Position numbers and translations under genes: made by a program
Source of the DNA: Blastopirellula marina
GTDB taxonomy: Bacteria; Planctomycetota; Planctomycetia; Pirellulales; Pirellulaceae
DNA: 64,000 nt
Reading direction: 5' to 3'
Assembly: GCF_002967715.1 (NCBI RefSeq)
Contig: NZ_PUIA01000035.1
Location: forward strand, 248,001 to 312,000
Notes under the pieces: generated by a model
What the model saw: the letters and a program-made list of their open reading frames with translations, nothing else
The model's database searches: none
Told to the model about the DNA's origin: nothing
In this document: positions 25,030 through 35,369 of the stretch, one piece after another
How positions within the stretch are numbered: the stretch's first letter is position 1
How the letters are laid out: each line of letters opens with the position of its first letter

Positions 25030-27741
25030 ATGACCGCAAAGTTCGATCCGTTCGGCGCTCGCGACGTGTTTTCCACCTCGGAAGGGGATCTGGGGATCTA
25101 CCGCATTCGCAAGCTACAAGAAGCCGGCCTGGGAGACATTGATAAGCTTCCTTTCTCGATCCGCGTTCTTCTGGAATCCGTGCTGCGTAACTGCGACGGC
25201 TATATCGTCTCGGAAGACGACGTGAAGGCCCTGGCCGCTTGGAAGGCCGAAAGCCCGGCCCCCAGCGAGATTCCGTTCATGCCGGCCCGCGTCGTCCTGC
25301 AGGACTTCACCGGCGTGCCGTGCGTGGTCGACCTGGCCGCCATGCGAAGTGCCATGCAGCGTTTAGGTGGCGACCCAGCCAAAATCAACCCGCTCATCCC
25401 GGTCGACTTGGTGATCGACCACTCGGTGCAGGTCGATGCTTTCGGTACCGAGCAGGCCCTCGATCAGAACGTGGCCCTCGAATTCAAGCGCAACAAGGAA
25501 CGCTACGAGTTCCTCCGCTGGGGTCAGAAGTCGCTCAAGAACTTCCAGGCCATTCCACCGAACGTCGGTATCGTGCACCAGGTGAACCTGGAATACCTGG
25601 CCAAGGGGGTCTTCGTTCGTGAAGACGAAAAGGGGAAGGTCTGCCTGCCAGACTCGCTGGTCGGTACCGATAGCCACACCACCATGATTAACGGCCTGGG
25701 TGTCGTTGGCTGGGGCGTGGGTGGTATCGAAGCCGAAGCCGTCATGCTGGGTCAACCGATCTACATGCTCACGCCGCAAGTTGTCGGCTTCGAACTGACC
25801 GGCAAGCTCGGTGCTGGTGTTACCGCCACCGATATGGTGCTGACCATCACCCAGATCTTGCGCAAGGAAGGGGTCGTCGGTAAGTTTGTCGAGTTCTTCG
25901 GTCCTGGCGTCTCGCACATGAGCCTGGCCGACCGAGCCACCATTGCCAATATGGCCCCTGAATATGGTGCGACCATGGGCTTCTTCCCGGTCGATGCCGA
26001 AACGCTGAACTACATGCGACGTACCGGTCGTACCGATATCGAAGTCGAACGAGTGGAACGTTACACCAAGGAACAAGGCCTGTTCCGCACCGACGACGTG
26101 AAGCCAAGCTACACGTCGCTGGTTCGCCTGGACCTCTCGACCGTCGAGCCATCGCTGGCCGGTCCGAAGCGTCCTCAAGACCGCGTGCCGCTGGCCAATA
26201 TGCAGACCGAATTCAAGAAGTCGCTGGTCACATCGCCGAACGAGCGTGGTTTCGGCCTGGGCGATGCCGACCTGGCCCGCACGGCAACGGTTGAAGACAA
26301 CGGCAAGTCGACCGATATTGGCCACGGTGCCGTGGTCATCGCGGCCATCACCAGCTGCACCAATACCAGCAACCCCAGCGTGATGCTGGCCGCTGGTCTG
26401 CTGGCCAAGAAGGCCGTCGCCAAGGGCCTGAGCGTCAAACCATACGTGAAGACCAGCCTTGCTCCTGGTTCGCGCGTGGTGACCGATTACCTGAATAAAG
26501 CCGAAGTGATGGACGACCTCGAGAAGCTCGGCTTCAACCTGGTCGGCTACGGCTGCACCACGTGCATCGGCAACAGCGGTCCGCTGCCTGAACCGGTTGC
26601 CGCCGCCGTCACCAAGGGCTCGTTGGTTGCCTCCGCTGTTCTTAGCGGTAACCGCAACTTCGAAGGACGTGTGAATCCACACGTTAAAGCGAACTACCTG
26701 GCCAGCCCACCACTGGTCGTCGCTTATGCCCTGGCTGGCACCGTTGATATCGATCTGGACAACGATCCGATCAGTACCAATGACGCTGGCGAAGCGGTCT
26801 TTCTGAAGGACATCTGGCCGACCAACGAAGAGATCGCTGAAACGGTGGAAAAGGCGATCACGCCTGAGATGTTCCGCGAACGCTACAACAGCGCGTACGA
26901 ATCGAACCCGAGCTGGAATGCCATCAACGTGGCCGACTCCGAGCTGTACACATGGGACGCCGACAGCACCTACATCCAAGAGCCGCCGTTCCTGGACGAC
27001 GTTAAAGAATCGGTCGAACCAATCGTATCGATCACCGGTGCTCGCGTGTTGGCTCTGCTGGGTGACTCGGTCACGACCGACCATATCTCGCCTGCGGGTG
27101 CCATCGCCAAGGACAGCCCAGCCGGCAAGTACCTGATGGAGCACGGCGTCGAACCGGTCGACTTCAACAGCTACGGCTCGCGTCGTGGTAACGACCGTGT
27201 GATGCACCGCGGTACGTTCGCCAACATTCGTATCCGCAATCGCCTGACTCCTGAAAAGGAAGGTGGCTATACGAAGTGCTTCAAGACCGGCGAAACGATG
27301 TCGATCTTCGACGCCGCCGAGATCTACAAAGAAGAAGGCACGCCGCTGGTGGTTATCGCCGGTAAGGAATACGGCACCGGTAGCTCGCGCGACTGGGCCG
27401 CCAAGGGAACGTTCATGCTCGGTGTGAAAGCGGTCATCGCTTCCAGCTTCGAGCGTATCCACCGTAGCAACCTGATTGGTATGGGCGTGCTGCCGCTGGA
27501 ATTCCCTAACGACGCCTCGTGGGAATCGCTGGGCCTGACCGGCGAAGAGACTTACGACATCTACCTGCCGGAAGATCTCAAGCCGCTACAGAAGGTCACC
27601 GTTTCGGCCAAGAGCGCCGATGGAGAAGTCACCACCTTCGATGCCACGGTCCGCATCGACACACCGGTGGAACTCGATTACTACCGCAACGGCGGAATCC
27701 TTCAAACGGTGCTGTTGAAGCTGCTGAAGGAATCGAAGTAG
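25030..27741 (+). CDS. acnA: aconitate hydratase AcnA
   Basis: A 903-residue AcnA/IRP1-type aconitase, close to the family's usual ~890-900 residues. It interconverts citrate and isocitrate in the TCA cycle through a [4Fe-4S] cluster. The cluster Cys residues are in [17 protein letters not shown] and in [18 protein letters not shown]. Other signatures are [39 protein letters not shown]-type [20 protein letters not shown] and [15 protein letters not shown] in the swivelling domain. The start is ATG 25030. A good terminator follows at 27774-27808. Confidence 0.97.
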   Translation: MTAKFDPFGARDVFSTSEGDLGIYRIRKLQEAGLGDIDKLPFSIRVLLESVLRNCDGYIVSEDDVKALAAWKAESPAPSEIPFMPARVVLQDFTGVPCVVDLAAMRSAMQRLGGDPAKINPLIPVDLVIDHSVQVDAFGTEQALDQNVALEFKRNKERYEFLRWGQKSLKNFQAIPPNVGIVHQVNLEYLAKGVFVREDEKGKVCLPDSLVGTDSHTTMINGLGVVGWGVGGIEAEAVMLGQPIYMLTPQVVGFELTGKLGAGVTATDMVLTITQILRKEGVVGKFVEFFGPGVSHMSLADRATIANMAPEYGATMGFFPVDAETLNYMRRTGRTDIEVERVERYTKEQGLFRTDDVKPSYTSLVRLDLSTVEPSLAGPKRPQDRVPLANMQTEFKKSLVTSPNERGFGLGDADLARTATVEDNGKSTDIGHGAVVIAAITSCTNTSNPSVMLAAGLLAKKAVAKGLSVKPYVKTSLAPGSRVVTDYLNKAEVMDDLEKLGFNLVGYGCTTCIGNSGPLPEPVAAAVTKGSLVASAVLSGNRNFEGRVNPHVKANYLASPPLVVAYALAGTVDIDLDNDPISTNDAGEAVFLKDIWPTNEEIAETVEKAITPEMFRERYNSAYESNPSWNAINVADSELYTWDADSTYIQEPPFLDDVKESVEPIVSITGARVLALLGDSVTTDHISPAGAIAKDSPAGKYLMEHGVEPVDFNSYGSRRGNDRVMHRGTFANIRIRNRLTPEKEGGYTKCFKTGETMSIFDAAEIYKEEGTPLVVIAGKEYGTGSSRDWAAKGTFMLGVKAVIASSFERIHRSNLIGMGVLPLEFPNDASWESLGLTGEETYDIYLPEDLKPLQKVTVSAKSADGEVTTFDATVRIDTPVELDYYRNGGILQTVLLKLLKESK

Positions 27742-27773
27742 TCGCGAATCCTCGCGAACCAAGTCATCCCTTG

Positions 27774-27808
27774 AGCCCTGGAAGGTTTGCCCCTTCCAGG
27801 GCTTTTTT
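27774..27808 (+). terminator. intrinsic terminator after acnA
   Basis: AGCCCTGGAAGG pairs with CCTTCCAGGGCT across a short loop (TTTGCC) and runs directly into TTTTTT. It lies 33 bases after the acnA stop. Confidence 0.9.
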
Positions 27809-28010
27809 GAGGATTGCGGATATGCCCGCGATTCGCAACGAATGAATTCTCATTCGCGCCCGTCGGCGTAATCCGCGGTCGCGTCCTCTTCCTGCTGGAA
27901 AACCATCTGCCAGAAGATTAAGGTGGTACCAACCCCATCCCCCAGTCTTGGTTGCCTGGCTGGTTGCTTGACCAACTCGCAGCGGCAATCCTTCTGCCAA
28001 AGGAAACCTC

Positions 28011-29906
28011 ATGCGACGTCTTGTTGTTTGTCTGGCTTTACTGCTGGCGATCACCACCCACACAACATCTCAGGCAGAGACGATCGAAACGGACGTCTGT
28101 GTGTACACAGCCACTCCGTCCGGTATTTTGGCGGCCATCGCCGTAAAGCAGGCCGGCAAAGAGGTGGTGATTATCGAACCGAGCCGCTGGGTCGGAGGAA
28201 TGCTGGGGGCCGGTCTCAAGCCGATGCAGGACTGCCCCAACTACAACGCCACCGGCGGCATGACCAAGCCGCTGCTGACCAGCCTGGGGCATGGGCCTGG
28301 CATCGCCGACGGCACCGTGATCGTCCCGGCTATTCGCCAAGACTTTCAGCGTCTGTTGGACGAACATGAGATCCAGGTCATCCACGAGCATCGCATGGGT
28401 ACCTGTCAGATGGTCGATGCCCGGCTCAAGTCGGCATCGTTCGATCTCGCCCCATTCGATGACCTGGGCTGCCCACCCGTCGAGCCAACCAAACGCGGCA
28501 ATCTGACGGTCCAAGCCAAGATGTTTATCGATGCCAGCTACGAAGGAGACCTCTTCGCAGCGGCAGGCTGTTCGTATCGCACCGGTCGCGAATCGGCCGA
28601 GCAGTTCGACGAGGAAGCCAACGGCGTTCGTCCCCCAGTCGTGAAGACCCCGATCGATCCGTACGTCACGCCAGGCGATCCACAGAGTGGCCTCTTGAAT
28701 CTGCTTCAGACCGATCACGGCAAACCGGTAGGCTCGGCCGACAAGTACACCCAGGCCTACAACTACCGCTACTACACGACCAACGTGCCTGAGAATCGCC
28801 TGCCGATCGACGCCCCCGAAGGGTACTCGGCCAAGGATTATGAACTGGTCGGCCGATACGTCGAGTACCTCACGCAAACGATCGAAGACAAAGAGGCCCT
28901 TCGCAAGAAGCTAATCGGGGTGTGCCCAGGCTGGAAGAACTCTGGCGAATGGAACTACCAGAGAGATTCGCTGATTACCATGGCCCCGCTGGGAATCAGC
29001 CAGGACTACGCCAGTGGCGATGCCGCCATGAAGGCCCGCGTATGGAAGGCCCATCAGAATTACCTGCGTGGTCTGTTCGAGTTCATGCGAACCGATGCCC
29101 GCGTACCCGATTGGTATCGGGAAGAAGTGGCCCAACTCGGTCTCGATGGCCGCTACCACGAAGAAACAGCCGGCTGGCCGCATCAGCTTTACATTCGAGT
29201 CTCGCGCCGCCTGGATGCCGAGTACACGATCACCGCGCACGATGTCTACAACCGCACCCAGGTCGAAGTGCCGGTGGGCCTCGCTCAGTATGGCATCGAT
29301 ACCTACCCCTCGCGACGGATCGTCATTCAGGAAGATGGTCAGACACTGGTTGCCAACGAAGGAAACATGTTCGTCGGCGGTAACAAGGGACCGACCAACG
29401 TTCCTTACGCGGTGCCGTACCAGGCCATCGTCCCCAAGCAGGCCGAGTGTACCAACGTGCTAGTGCCGGTTTGCTTTTCGGCCAGTCACCTGGGGTATGC
29501 ATCGGCACGCATGGAGCCGGTCTTTATGATCTGCGGTGAATCGGCTGGGGTAGCCGCCGTGCAGGCAATCGAAGAGCACGTTCCCGTGCAACAGATCGAC
29601 ACCAAGAAGTACCTGGCCGCGCTCGAAAGAGCAGGGCAGAAACTTACCTGGGACCCCGCCGTCGACTCGCCTAGCCGCCCGAACTCCAACCACCTCGATT
29701 TCGCCCGGCTTCTGAAAGAGTGTGACAAAAACGAAGACCAACTCGTTAGTCAGATCGAGTGGAACGCCGGCAAATCAGGCTGGGAGTTCCTATTCCTCTT
29801 CATCGATCAGAACCAAGACAGCCAGATCGACGAGAAGGAATACGACAAGTTCCAGCAGTTCAAGAAAGAGCACGCCGACTGGGCTGAGCGAGTGCGGAAG
29901 TCGTAA
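28011..29906 (+). CDS. secreted FAD-dependent oxidoreductase with EF-hand
   Basis: A 631-residue protein starting at ATG 28011 after AAAGGAA, with a signal peptide (MRRLVVCLALLLAITTH to SQAE). Residues 25-65 form the FAD-binding unit of the FAD_oxidored family (DVCVYTATPSGILAAIAVKQ, VVIIEPSRWVGGMLGAG). Family motifs FIDASYEGDLFAAAGCSYRT and YRYYTTNVPENR follow, and the C-terminal FAD contact is in SASHLGYASARMEPVFM. The last 60 residues carry a calcium-type EF-hand loop DQNQDSQIDEKE and a weaker partner (CDKNEDQLVSQIE). Substrate unknown; secreted members are abundant in planctomycetes, often near carbohydrate catabolism. Confidence 0.85.
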   Translation: MRRLVVCLALLLAITTHTTSQAETIETDVCVYTATPSGILAAIAVKQAGKEVVIIEPSRWVGGMLGAGLKPMQDCPNYNATGGMTKPLLTSLGHGPGIADGTVIVPAIRQDFQRLLDEHEIQVIHEHRMGTCQMVDARLKSASFDLAPFDDLGCPPVEPTKRGNLTVQAKMFIDASYEGDLFAAAGCSYRTGRESAEQFDEEANGVRPPVVKTPIDPYVTPGDPQSGLLNLLQTDHGKPVGSADKYTQAYNYRYYTTNVPENRLPIDAPEGYSAKDYELVGRYVEYLTQTIEDKEALRKKLIGVCPGWKNSGEWNYQRDSLITMAPLGISQDYASGDAAMKARVWKAHQNYLRGLFEFMRTDARVPDWYREEVAQLGLDGRYHEETAGWPHQLYIRVSRRLDAEYTITAHDVYNRTQVEVPVGLAQYGIDTYPSRRIVIQEDGQTLVANEGNMFVGGNKGPTNVPYAVPYQAIVPKQAECTNVLVPVCFSASHLGYASARMEPVFMICGESAGVAAVQAIEEHVPVQQIDTKKYLAALERAGQKLTWDPAVDSPSRPNSNHLDFARLLKECDKNEDQLVSQIEWNAGKSGWEFLFLFIDQNQDSQIDEKEYDKFQQFKKEHADWAERVRKS

Positions 29907-30217
29907 AACGTGCTTCTCCCTTCTTTTGATGCAAAGTGAATGCGCAAAACTTCACAAACTCATGCTGCATACCCTGAGCGTACCCTTTATACTGCTGCTG
30001 TCCCAGGAGGGGGTTCATCGTACCATTCCCCTCAATCCTCATCATCAGAGCTTCTCAATCGCTTACTACACTTATCTCCAAGCTTGGCTTGAGAAGTCTC
30101 TTCCTTGTCTGACGGCAGACGGTCGAGCTTTCGGTATCGAATTCCGAAGCCGCGTTTGTGCGAAGACGTGACACTCATCATTTCACATAACCGTTTAGCT
30201 CTTCATAAGAAATCGAT
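29907..30217. other. intergenic stretch without a gene
   Basis: 311 bases between the FAD oxidoreductase and the TPR-CHAT gene. A loose inverted pair (CTTCTCAA ... TTGAGAAG) is present around 30051-30095, with CCAAGCTTGG inside it. No terminator with a T-run, promoter pair or plausible frame was identified. Confidence 0.35.
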
Positions 30218-33200
30218 ATGTTTCACGCACGGAAACGAACCAAGCTCGTTCTGCTGTTGATTTGTGCCACGGCTTTCGCAGTTGTTCCAGTCAACCTAAT
30301 GGCAGGCGAGCAAGAAGACGCGGCAGCGCTTCGTAATGCGACACTGCAGATGAATGCCGCCGGAAAGTTCGCTGATGCGAAGAAGCTTTCGCTCAAAGAA
30401 CTAGAGCTTAATAAGAAACTGTACGGAGATCGCGATATCCGGACTGCCGTCAACTATCTGGTCCTAGGCCAGATTGACTTGGGGCTGGGTGACAACAAGA
30501 GTGCCCTTACGAATTTCCAGCAGTCGCTCAAGCTCCAGCGTAGTTTGAAGGATCGCAGCCAATTCAATGAGAGTGCCTACATCAACTGCGTGATTATGGA
30601 AGCCAACACGCTTACGAAACTGCAGGTACTTGCTCCGGCGGCCGCGTCCTTCGAGGAAGCGTTGGACCGCCAAGTGAAAATGGCCGGGGACGATGACCTG
30701 ATGGCCGCCTACCTGCGGTCGAATCTGGGATTCGTGTTAACCAAGCTGCGTCGGCTGGATGAGGCTCGTACCCATTTAGAGAAAGCCCTGAAGGTTCGCA
30801 GCGAAAAGCTGGGAGAGCAACATCCCGAGACACTGGCATGCTTAACCAATCTGGCATCCGTCAAAGTCGAACAAGGTGACTACCAAGGCGCCAAAGCCGA
30901 TTTTGAAATGATTCTTAATAGCAAGCTTGCACAGCCTGGGGGTGCGACTGCCGATGTCGCCTTAGCCAAGAACAACCTTGGCGAGACGCTGAACCGCTTA
31001 GGGGACTACGCGGCGGCCAGGCAACATTTTCAGGAAGCCCTCGTCATCTGCGAGAAGACCGCTGGCAAAGAAAGCGAACTCACCGTCACGCTTCTCAACA
31101 ATATCGGCCGGCTCGAACGCGAAACGGGCGAACTAGATGCGGCAACGCTGCATTTACTCGCCGCACTGCAGACTTCGCAAAAAGTCTTGGGTGCCGCGCA
31201 CGACAAAACGGCGATCAGTGCCGATAATCTGGGCCAGGTATTCCAGGAAAAACAAGACTACCCACGTGCGCGCAGCCTGTTTGACGCCGCCTTTAAGATT
31301 CGTCTGGCCGTCTTTGGAGCTAAACATCCGCAAACGGCCTATTGCATGGACGTCCTGGGCGAATTCTTCCGTCATACAGGCAATTTGGAAGAAGCCCGTA
31401 AGTATCACGAAGAGGCGCTGAAGATTCGTCGTGAAAGCCTTGGCGACGAACATAGCGAGACAGCTCTTTCGATGCTGCATCTATCGCATGTCCTGGCATC
31501 TCAAGGAGAATTCGACACGGCTCAACGTGGCTATGAAAAAGCCCTGGAAGTGTCACGCAAGGTCAACGGCGAGAATCATGCGACAACGGGCTTGATGGTC
31601 GGCGGGCTTGGCGTTTTGCACTCATTAAAAGGTGAATACGAAGAGTCGCTGCGCTACGCCCAGCTTGCTTTGGAGATCGCCCAAAACACTCGCGGGGCCG
31701 AACATGGCAATGCAACTGTTGCCCTGATGAACCTGGGCTACCTCCATTACAAATTAGGGAACTACGACAAGGCCGAAGAGTTTCTGCAAGAAGCTCAGGA
31801 AATCATGACCGAGAGTCTTCCTCCGGAGAGCTACCTGCTGGTCAACGGCCAAACCACCTTGGCGACCGTGTTCGCGGCAAATGGGAAGTGGGAACAGGCC
31901 TTAGACTTGTTCGATCAATCGCAAAAAGCCAAAGCTCAGTCGACACACGTACTATTGGCTTCTTCCAGTTCCCGCGAGCAAGAACAACTTCGGCTGGGGC
32001 TCATTGGTAGTCTCGCCAAGGCCTTGTCCGTCGCACGGCAGCACTCGGACCAACCAGAGGTCGCGTCCAAGTCGGCCGAATGGGTCTTAAACGGCAAGTC
32101 GATGACCACCGAGATCCTGGCGAAACAGACCCAACTGACCATGCATTCCGACGATCCTGATCTGCGCGACAAGATCGCCAAGCTAAAAGAAGTTCGTGGA
32201 ACGATCGCCGCCATCACGATGGCTTCATCGAGCCCTGCCTCACGCGCCAGCCGCCAGTCCGTGCTGCAAGTGATGACCGAAGCCGAGAACCAACTGAGTG
32301 GTGAAATCGCGCGCAAGCAGGGCCGCAATGAGGTAACTCCAGGCTGGATCTCCCTCAATGATATCCGCAGCCAACTGAAACCTAACCAGGTCTTCATTAA
32401 CATCCTTCAACCGGTAACGTTCAATCTGTCGGCCAAAGGGACCGAAGCGATGGGCGAACCAGAACGCTATTTGGCATGGATCATTCCGGCAGAAAATCAA
32501 GGAGAGGTTCAATTGGTCGACCTGGGACCATCCGCAGTGATCAATGCCAAGATTACAGACGTACGAACTGTCATTGGCGATACACAGCTACTGGCTTCCA
32601 AGAAGGAAAGCGAGGCGACCAAGCAGTGCAAAACGGCACTTCAGGAGGTTGCTGGCCTGGTATGGCAGCCCTTGAAGGACAAACTCCCCGAGGCAACCAA
32701 TCAGTTGATCATCAGTCCAGATTCAACACTTTGGCTCCTTCCCTGGGCCGCTTTGCCTGGCAACGAGGCCCACTATCTGGTCGAGGACTATCAGGTGCAA
32801 TACGTTGGCAGCGGCCGAGAACTCCTGCCCAAAGAAGAAAAGACGAGTACGCGAATCCCCTTGATTTTCGCCGATCCAGATTACGACCTATCGCCGGCCG
32901 ACTCCAAAGCGGCCCTGGCCAAGATATTCCGCAATCCCGCTCCCAAGAGCAGCATCACCGACCGTTTCGCTGTTCAAACCAAGTTGCCACCAGTGGGGCG
33001 TTTGCCTGGTACCAAAGAAGAAGCGGCGGCTGTCACCCCGAGTATCGAGAAAATCGGGGGTGGAGCACCCAAGTCGTTCCTGGGGGAAGCAGCGCTCGAA
33101 GGGGTGGTAAAGCGAGTCACAGGGCCGAAGATTCTGCTACTGAGCACGCATGGCTTCTTTCTACCAGAACCCAAGCTCGAACCACAGATACTCGCGCGAC

Positions 33201-33664
33201 TCAGCAGCCCGCTGAAGCAAGAGTATGCAACCATCCAACAAGTCGATAACCCTCTTCTTCGCTGCGGCGTGTTGATGGCCGGCTGCAACAACCCCCCGGT
33301 CGATCTCGATGATGGGATTCTCACGGGAATGGAAGTCATCGATATCGACCTGCAAGGGACCGAACTGGTCGTGCTTAGTGCCTGCGAAACAGGCGTCGGC
33401 GATGTCAGAACAGGAGACGGCATCGCAGGGCTTTGCCAGGCTTTTCAAATCGCTGGTGCCCAAAGAGTTGTCTCAACACTTTGGCCCGTATCCGACCGCG
33501 AAACGGCGATTCTCATGTCAAACTTTTTTCAGCAGATCGCCGATGGCGACTCGCATGCAGACGCATTACGAAATGCCCAACTCGAGTGTATCCGTCGCCA
33601 CCGAGAAGAGAACTCCGCAGCCCATCCCTTCTACTGGGCATGCTGGACGCTGATCGAGAATTGA
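30218..33664 (+). CDS. TPR-CHAT domain protein, putative caspase-like protease, exported
   Basis: A 1148-residue protein with a signal peptide (KLVLLLICATAFAVVPVNLM). At least ten tetratricopeptide repeats of the long, kinesin-light-chain-like type follow (residues about 40-590), for example ARTHLEKALKVRSEKLGEQH and AQRGYEKALEVSRKVNGENH. A helical linker leads to a C-terminal CHAT domain (about 800-1148). The caspase-like dyad is His 978 in LLSTHGFFLP and Cys 1056 in VVLSACETGVGDVRTGDGIA, followed by the conserved VVSTLWPVSD. TPR-CHAT proteins include the craspase protease of type III-E CRISPR, but there are no CRISPR genes here and this one is exported. The start is ATG 30218. Confidence 0.9.
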   Translation: MFHARKRTKLVLLLICATAFAVVPVNLMAGEQEDAAALRNATLQMNAAGKFADAKKLSLKELELNKKLYGDRDIRTAVNYLVLGQIDLGLGDNKSALTNFQQSLKLQRSLKDRSQFNESAYINCVIMEANTLTKLQVLAPAAASFEEALDRQVKMAGDDDLMAAYLRSNLGFVLTKLRRLDEARTHLEKALKVRSEKLGEQHPETLACLTNLASVKVEQGDYQGAKADFEMILNSKLAQPGGATADVALAKNNLGETLNRLGDYAAARQHFQEALVICEKTAGKESELTVTLLNNIGRLERETGELDAATLHLLAALQTSQKVLGAAHDKTAISADNLGQVFQEKQDYPRARSLFDAAFKIRLAVFGAKHPQTAYCMDVLGEFFRHTGNLEEARKYHEEALKIRRESLGDEHSETALSMLHLSHVLASQGEFDTAQRGYEKALEVSRKVNGENHATTGLMVGGLGVLHSLKGEYEESLRYAQLALEIAQNTRGAEHGNATVALMNLGYLHYKLGNYDKAEEFLQEAQEIMTESLPPESYLLVNGQTTLATVFAANGKWEQALDLFDQSQKAKAQSTHVLLASSSSREQEQLRLGLIGSLAKALSVARQHSDQPEVASKSAEWVLNGKSMTTEILAKQTQLTMHSDDPDLRDKIAKLKEVRGTIAAITMASSSPASRASRQSVLQVMTEAENQLSGEIARKQGRNEVTPGWISLNDIRSQLKPNQVFINILQPVTFNLSAKGTEAMGEPERYLAWIIPAENQGEVQLVDLGPSAVINAKITDVRTVIGDTQLLASKKESEATKQCKTALQEVAGLVWQPLKDKLPEATNQLIISPDSTLWLLPWAALPGNEAHYLVEDYQVQYVGSGRELLPKEEKTSTRIPLIFADPDYDLSPADSKAALAKIFRNPAPKSSITDRFAVQTKLPPVGRLPGTKEEAAAVTPSIEKIGGGAPKSFLGEAALEGVVKRVTGPKILLLSTHGFFLPEPKLEPQILARLSSPLKQEYATIQQVDNPLLRCGVLMAGCNNPPVDLDDGILTGMEVIDIDLQGTELVVLSACETGVGDVRTGDGIAGLCQAFQIAGAQRVVSTLWPVSDRETAILMSNFFQQIADGDSHADALRNAQLECIRRHREENSAAHPFYWACWTLIEN

Positions 33665-33804
33665 CCCCAGAGGCGATCCGCTTGATGACACTCAACCCCT
33701 ATTCGCTTCCTAATCCGCAGGATCATGATCGGTACTTTACCGACGACATCACCCTGCTGCCCCTCGGCATCATTTGGGAAGATGACTTTGCCCTCTACGA
33801 GTGA
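33661..33804 (+). CDS. small overlapping ORF downstream of the CHAT gene (47 aa)
   Basis: TTG at 33661 overlaps the TGA stop of the TPR-CHAT gene, so translation could be coupled. The 47-residue product (MTPEAIRLMTLNPYSLPNPQ ... DDITLLPLGIIWEDDFALYE) is acidic at its end, has no signal or membrane segment and matches no family I know. ATG at 33685 is an alternative start. It could be a small partner of the CHAT protein or simply an open frame. Confidence 0.35.
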   Translation: MTPEAIRLMTLNPYSLPNPQDHDRYFTDDITLLPLGIIWEDDFALYE

Positions 33805-33893
33805 TACCCTGGACGCCTGACAGAACAATCACACGCATCAAGATCAGCGCATCGTACACCTTATTGCAAACATCGACTTGAAAAGCGACTGCT

Positions 33894-34769
33894 ATGGGAT
33901 TCTTCGATCGTTTTAAAAGTAGCCCACCGGAAGATCCCAACGAAATTTGGAATCAGCTTTGCGAGAAGATCAATCTCGATCGCAGTTCGCTTCAAGAGTT
34001 ACCGGAGGAAGAATTAGTCGAGCTCATCTCGAAAGCCCAGGCATCGTACCGACGTGGCCTCTCGGCCGACAGGGCAGGGGAGCGCTCGTACGCGAGACAA
34101 TACTACCGGCAAGCATTTACGCTTCTGCCAACTCATATCGAGGCGTTGGACAACTACGCGATCGGCTATGTCGAAGAGCTCAACTTCACCGAGGCGATTC
34201 CCTATTTCGAGCAGTCCGCGGTGGCCGAGCCCAACAGCCCTCTGGCATTCGTCTATTTGCTGAAGTGCTATGACGAAACGGGTGCCAAGACCGAGTCGGA
34301 AGCGTGTGCTCGATATCTAAGCCATCACTGGCCCGACAAATCCCCTTACATCGACTGGAGCCATCTCGGGAAGCCCAAGCAAAAGCATCTTCTCGCGCCA
34401 CCCCTGGAGGAAGGGCAAGTCTGGAAATACAAAACCCGCGATTGTGATAGCTCATCCACCGTGTGGATCAACTTGATCGAACATGGCTTCGATGGCAAAG
34501 CGATCGTGCATATTTCGGTCACCGACGTTCTCGCCCCCGATGGCAATCGACTGTTTCTGTCGCACCTTCCCTACGATGCCGACGCACTGCTCGAATGCCT
34601 GACAAGGCAGCTCGACGAAAAACAAGCCTGGGACCGCGAAGACGACCACTTCGGCGAAGGCTACGGTATTTGGTTTGAAGCCTACAACGAAGGGGAAGCC
34701 GGCATCTTTACCGCACAGCTCGATTATATTCTCGACGGCATGATGCAAGCGATTCCGCCGAAAGATTAG
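33894..34769 (+). CDS. TPR-containing cytosolic protein
   Basis: A 291-residue protein starting at ATG 33894. Residues 55-140 contain tetratricopeptide-like helices (YARQYYRQAFTLLPTHIEAL, NYAIGYVEELNFTEAIPYFE, VAEPNSPLAFVYLLKCYDET). The C-terminal half (about 165-291) is an alpha/beta domain with GQVWKYKTRDCDSSSTVWIN and GKAIVHISVTDVLAPDG that I do not recognise. There is no export signal. The following gene begins directly at its stop, so the two are probably one operon. Confidence 0.7.
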   Translation: MGFFDRFKSSPPEDPNEIWNQLCEKINLDRSSLQELPEEELVELISKAQASYRRGLSADRAGERSYARQYYRQAFTLLPTHIEALDNYAIGYVEELNFTEAIPYFEQSAVAEPNSPLAFVYLLKCYDETGAKTESEACARYLSHHWPDKSPYIDWSHLGKPKQKHLLAPPLEEGQVWKYKTRDCDSSSTVWINLIEHGFDGKAIVHISVTDVLAPDGNRLFLSHLPYDADALLECLTRQLDEKQAWDREDDHFGEGYGIWFEAYNEGEAGIFTAQLDYILDGMMQAIPPKD

Positions 34770-35264
34770 ATGGCTGATCCAATTCCCACAGAAGCCGATG
34801 TCATGCGGTGCGGATTCAACGTTGGCTATTTCGACAAATCAGATGTCGCCCAATGGGCGGACCGCTGGATCCTCGCCCTCGAAGAGCCGTGCGATGAGTT
34901 GTTCGACTTGTCAATGAATCGAAGCATGGCCCCAATAGACCTGGCAATCCTACTGCGAAACATGGGTTCGTCTGAGCCTACCTTTCTAGTAGCCACATCA
35001 ATTGGATTCGTGGGGCTAATGTACGGTGAGAAGAGGTTTTCAACGCAGCATGCTGCAAAAGAACTTTATTCGCTCGCTCACCAAGAAGGCATCACTCCTG
35101 AGGAAGCCTCTCGAATCACCTACTTGGACGACGGGTGCGACCTCGCTTATTCAGGGCTATATGGTTCCATCGAGCAGATCAAACGAGAGCTTAGCCAGTT
35201 CGTATCACCATACGCCGAGCGTCTGATCTCGCAGTTTCCGCAATTGTTTCCTTCCAGGAATTAG
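34770..35264 (+). CDS. hypothetical protein (164 aa)
   Basis: ATG 34770 directly follows the stop of the TPR protein, suggesting coupled translation. The product is a soluble, mostly helical protein with MADPIPTEADVMRCGFNVGY, ADRWILALEEPCDELFDLSM and GITPEEASRITYLDDGCDLA. No family recognised. It may be an accessory factor to its upstream partner. Confidence 0.6.
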   Translation: MADPIPTEADVMRCGFNVGYFDKSDVAQWADRWILALEEPCDELFDLSMNRSMAPIDLAILLRNMGSSEPTFLVATSIGFVGLMYGEKRFSTQHAAKELYSLAHQEGITPEEASRITYLDDGCDLAYSGLYGSIEQIKRELSQFVSPYAERLISQFPQLFPSRN

Positions 35265-35369
35265 CGATTGCGTTTACAAGGCTTCGTGCAGGGCACATCT
35301 GTTGATGCCCTTGGCCAGCGGGTATGATGCAAACAGTTCGTGCAACCCTCGAACCCCATTGAGGTGCCT

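Noticed and set aside
25363-27462. 699-residue minus-strand frame opposite aconitase
   Set aside because: It is the shadow of a GC-rich, codon-biased gene. The plus strand encodes a full aconitase with all cluster Cys, and the minus product has no recognisable motif.
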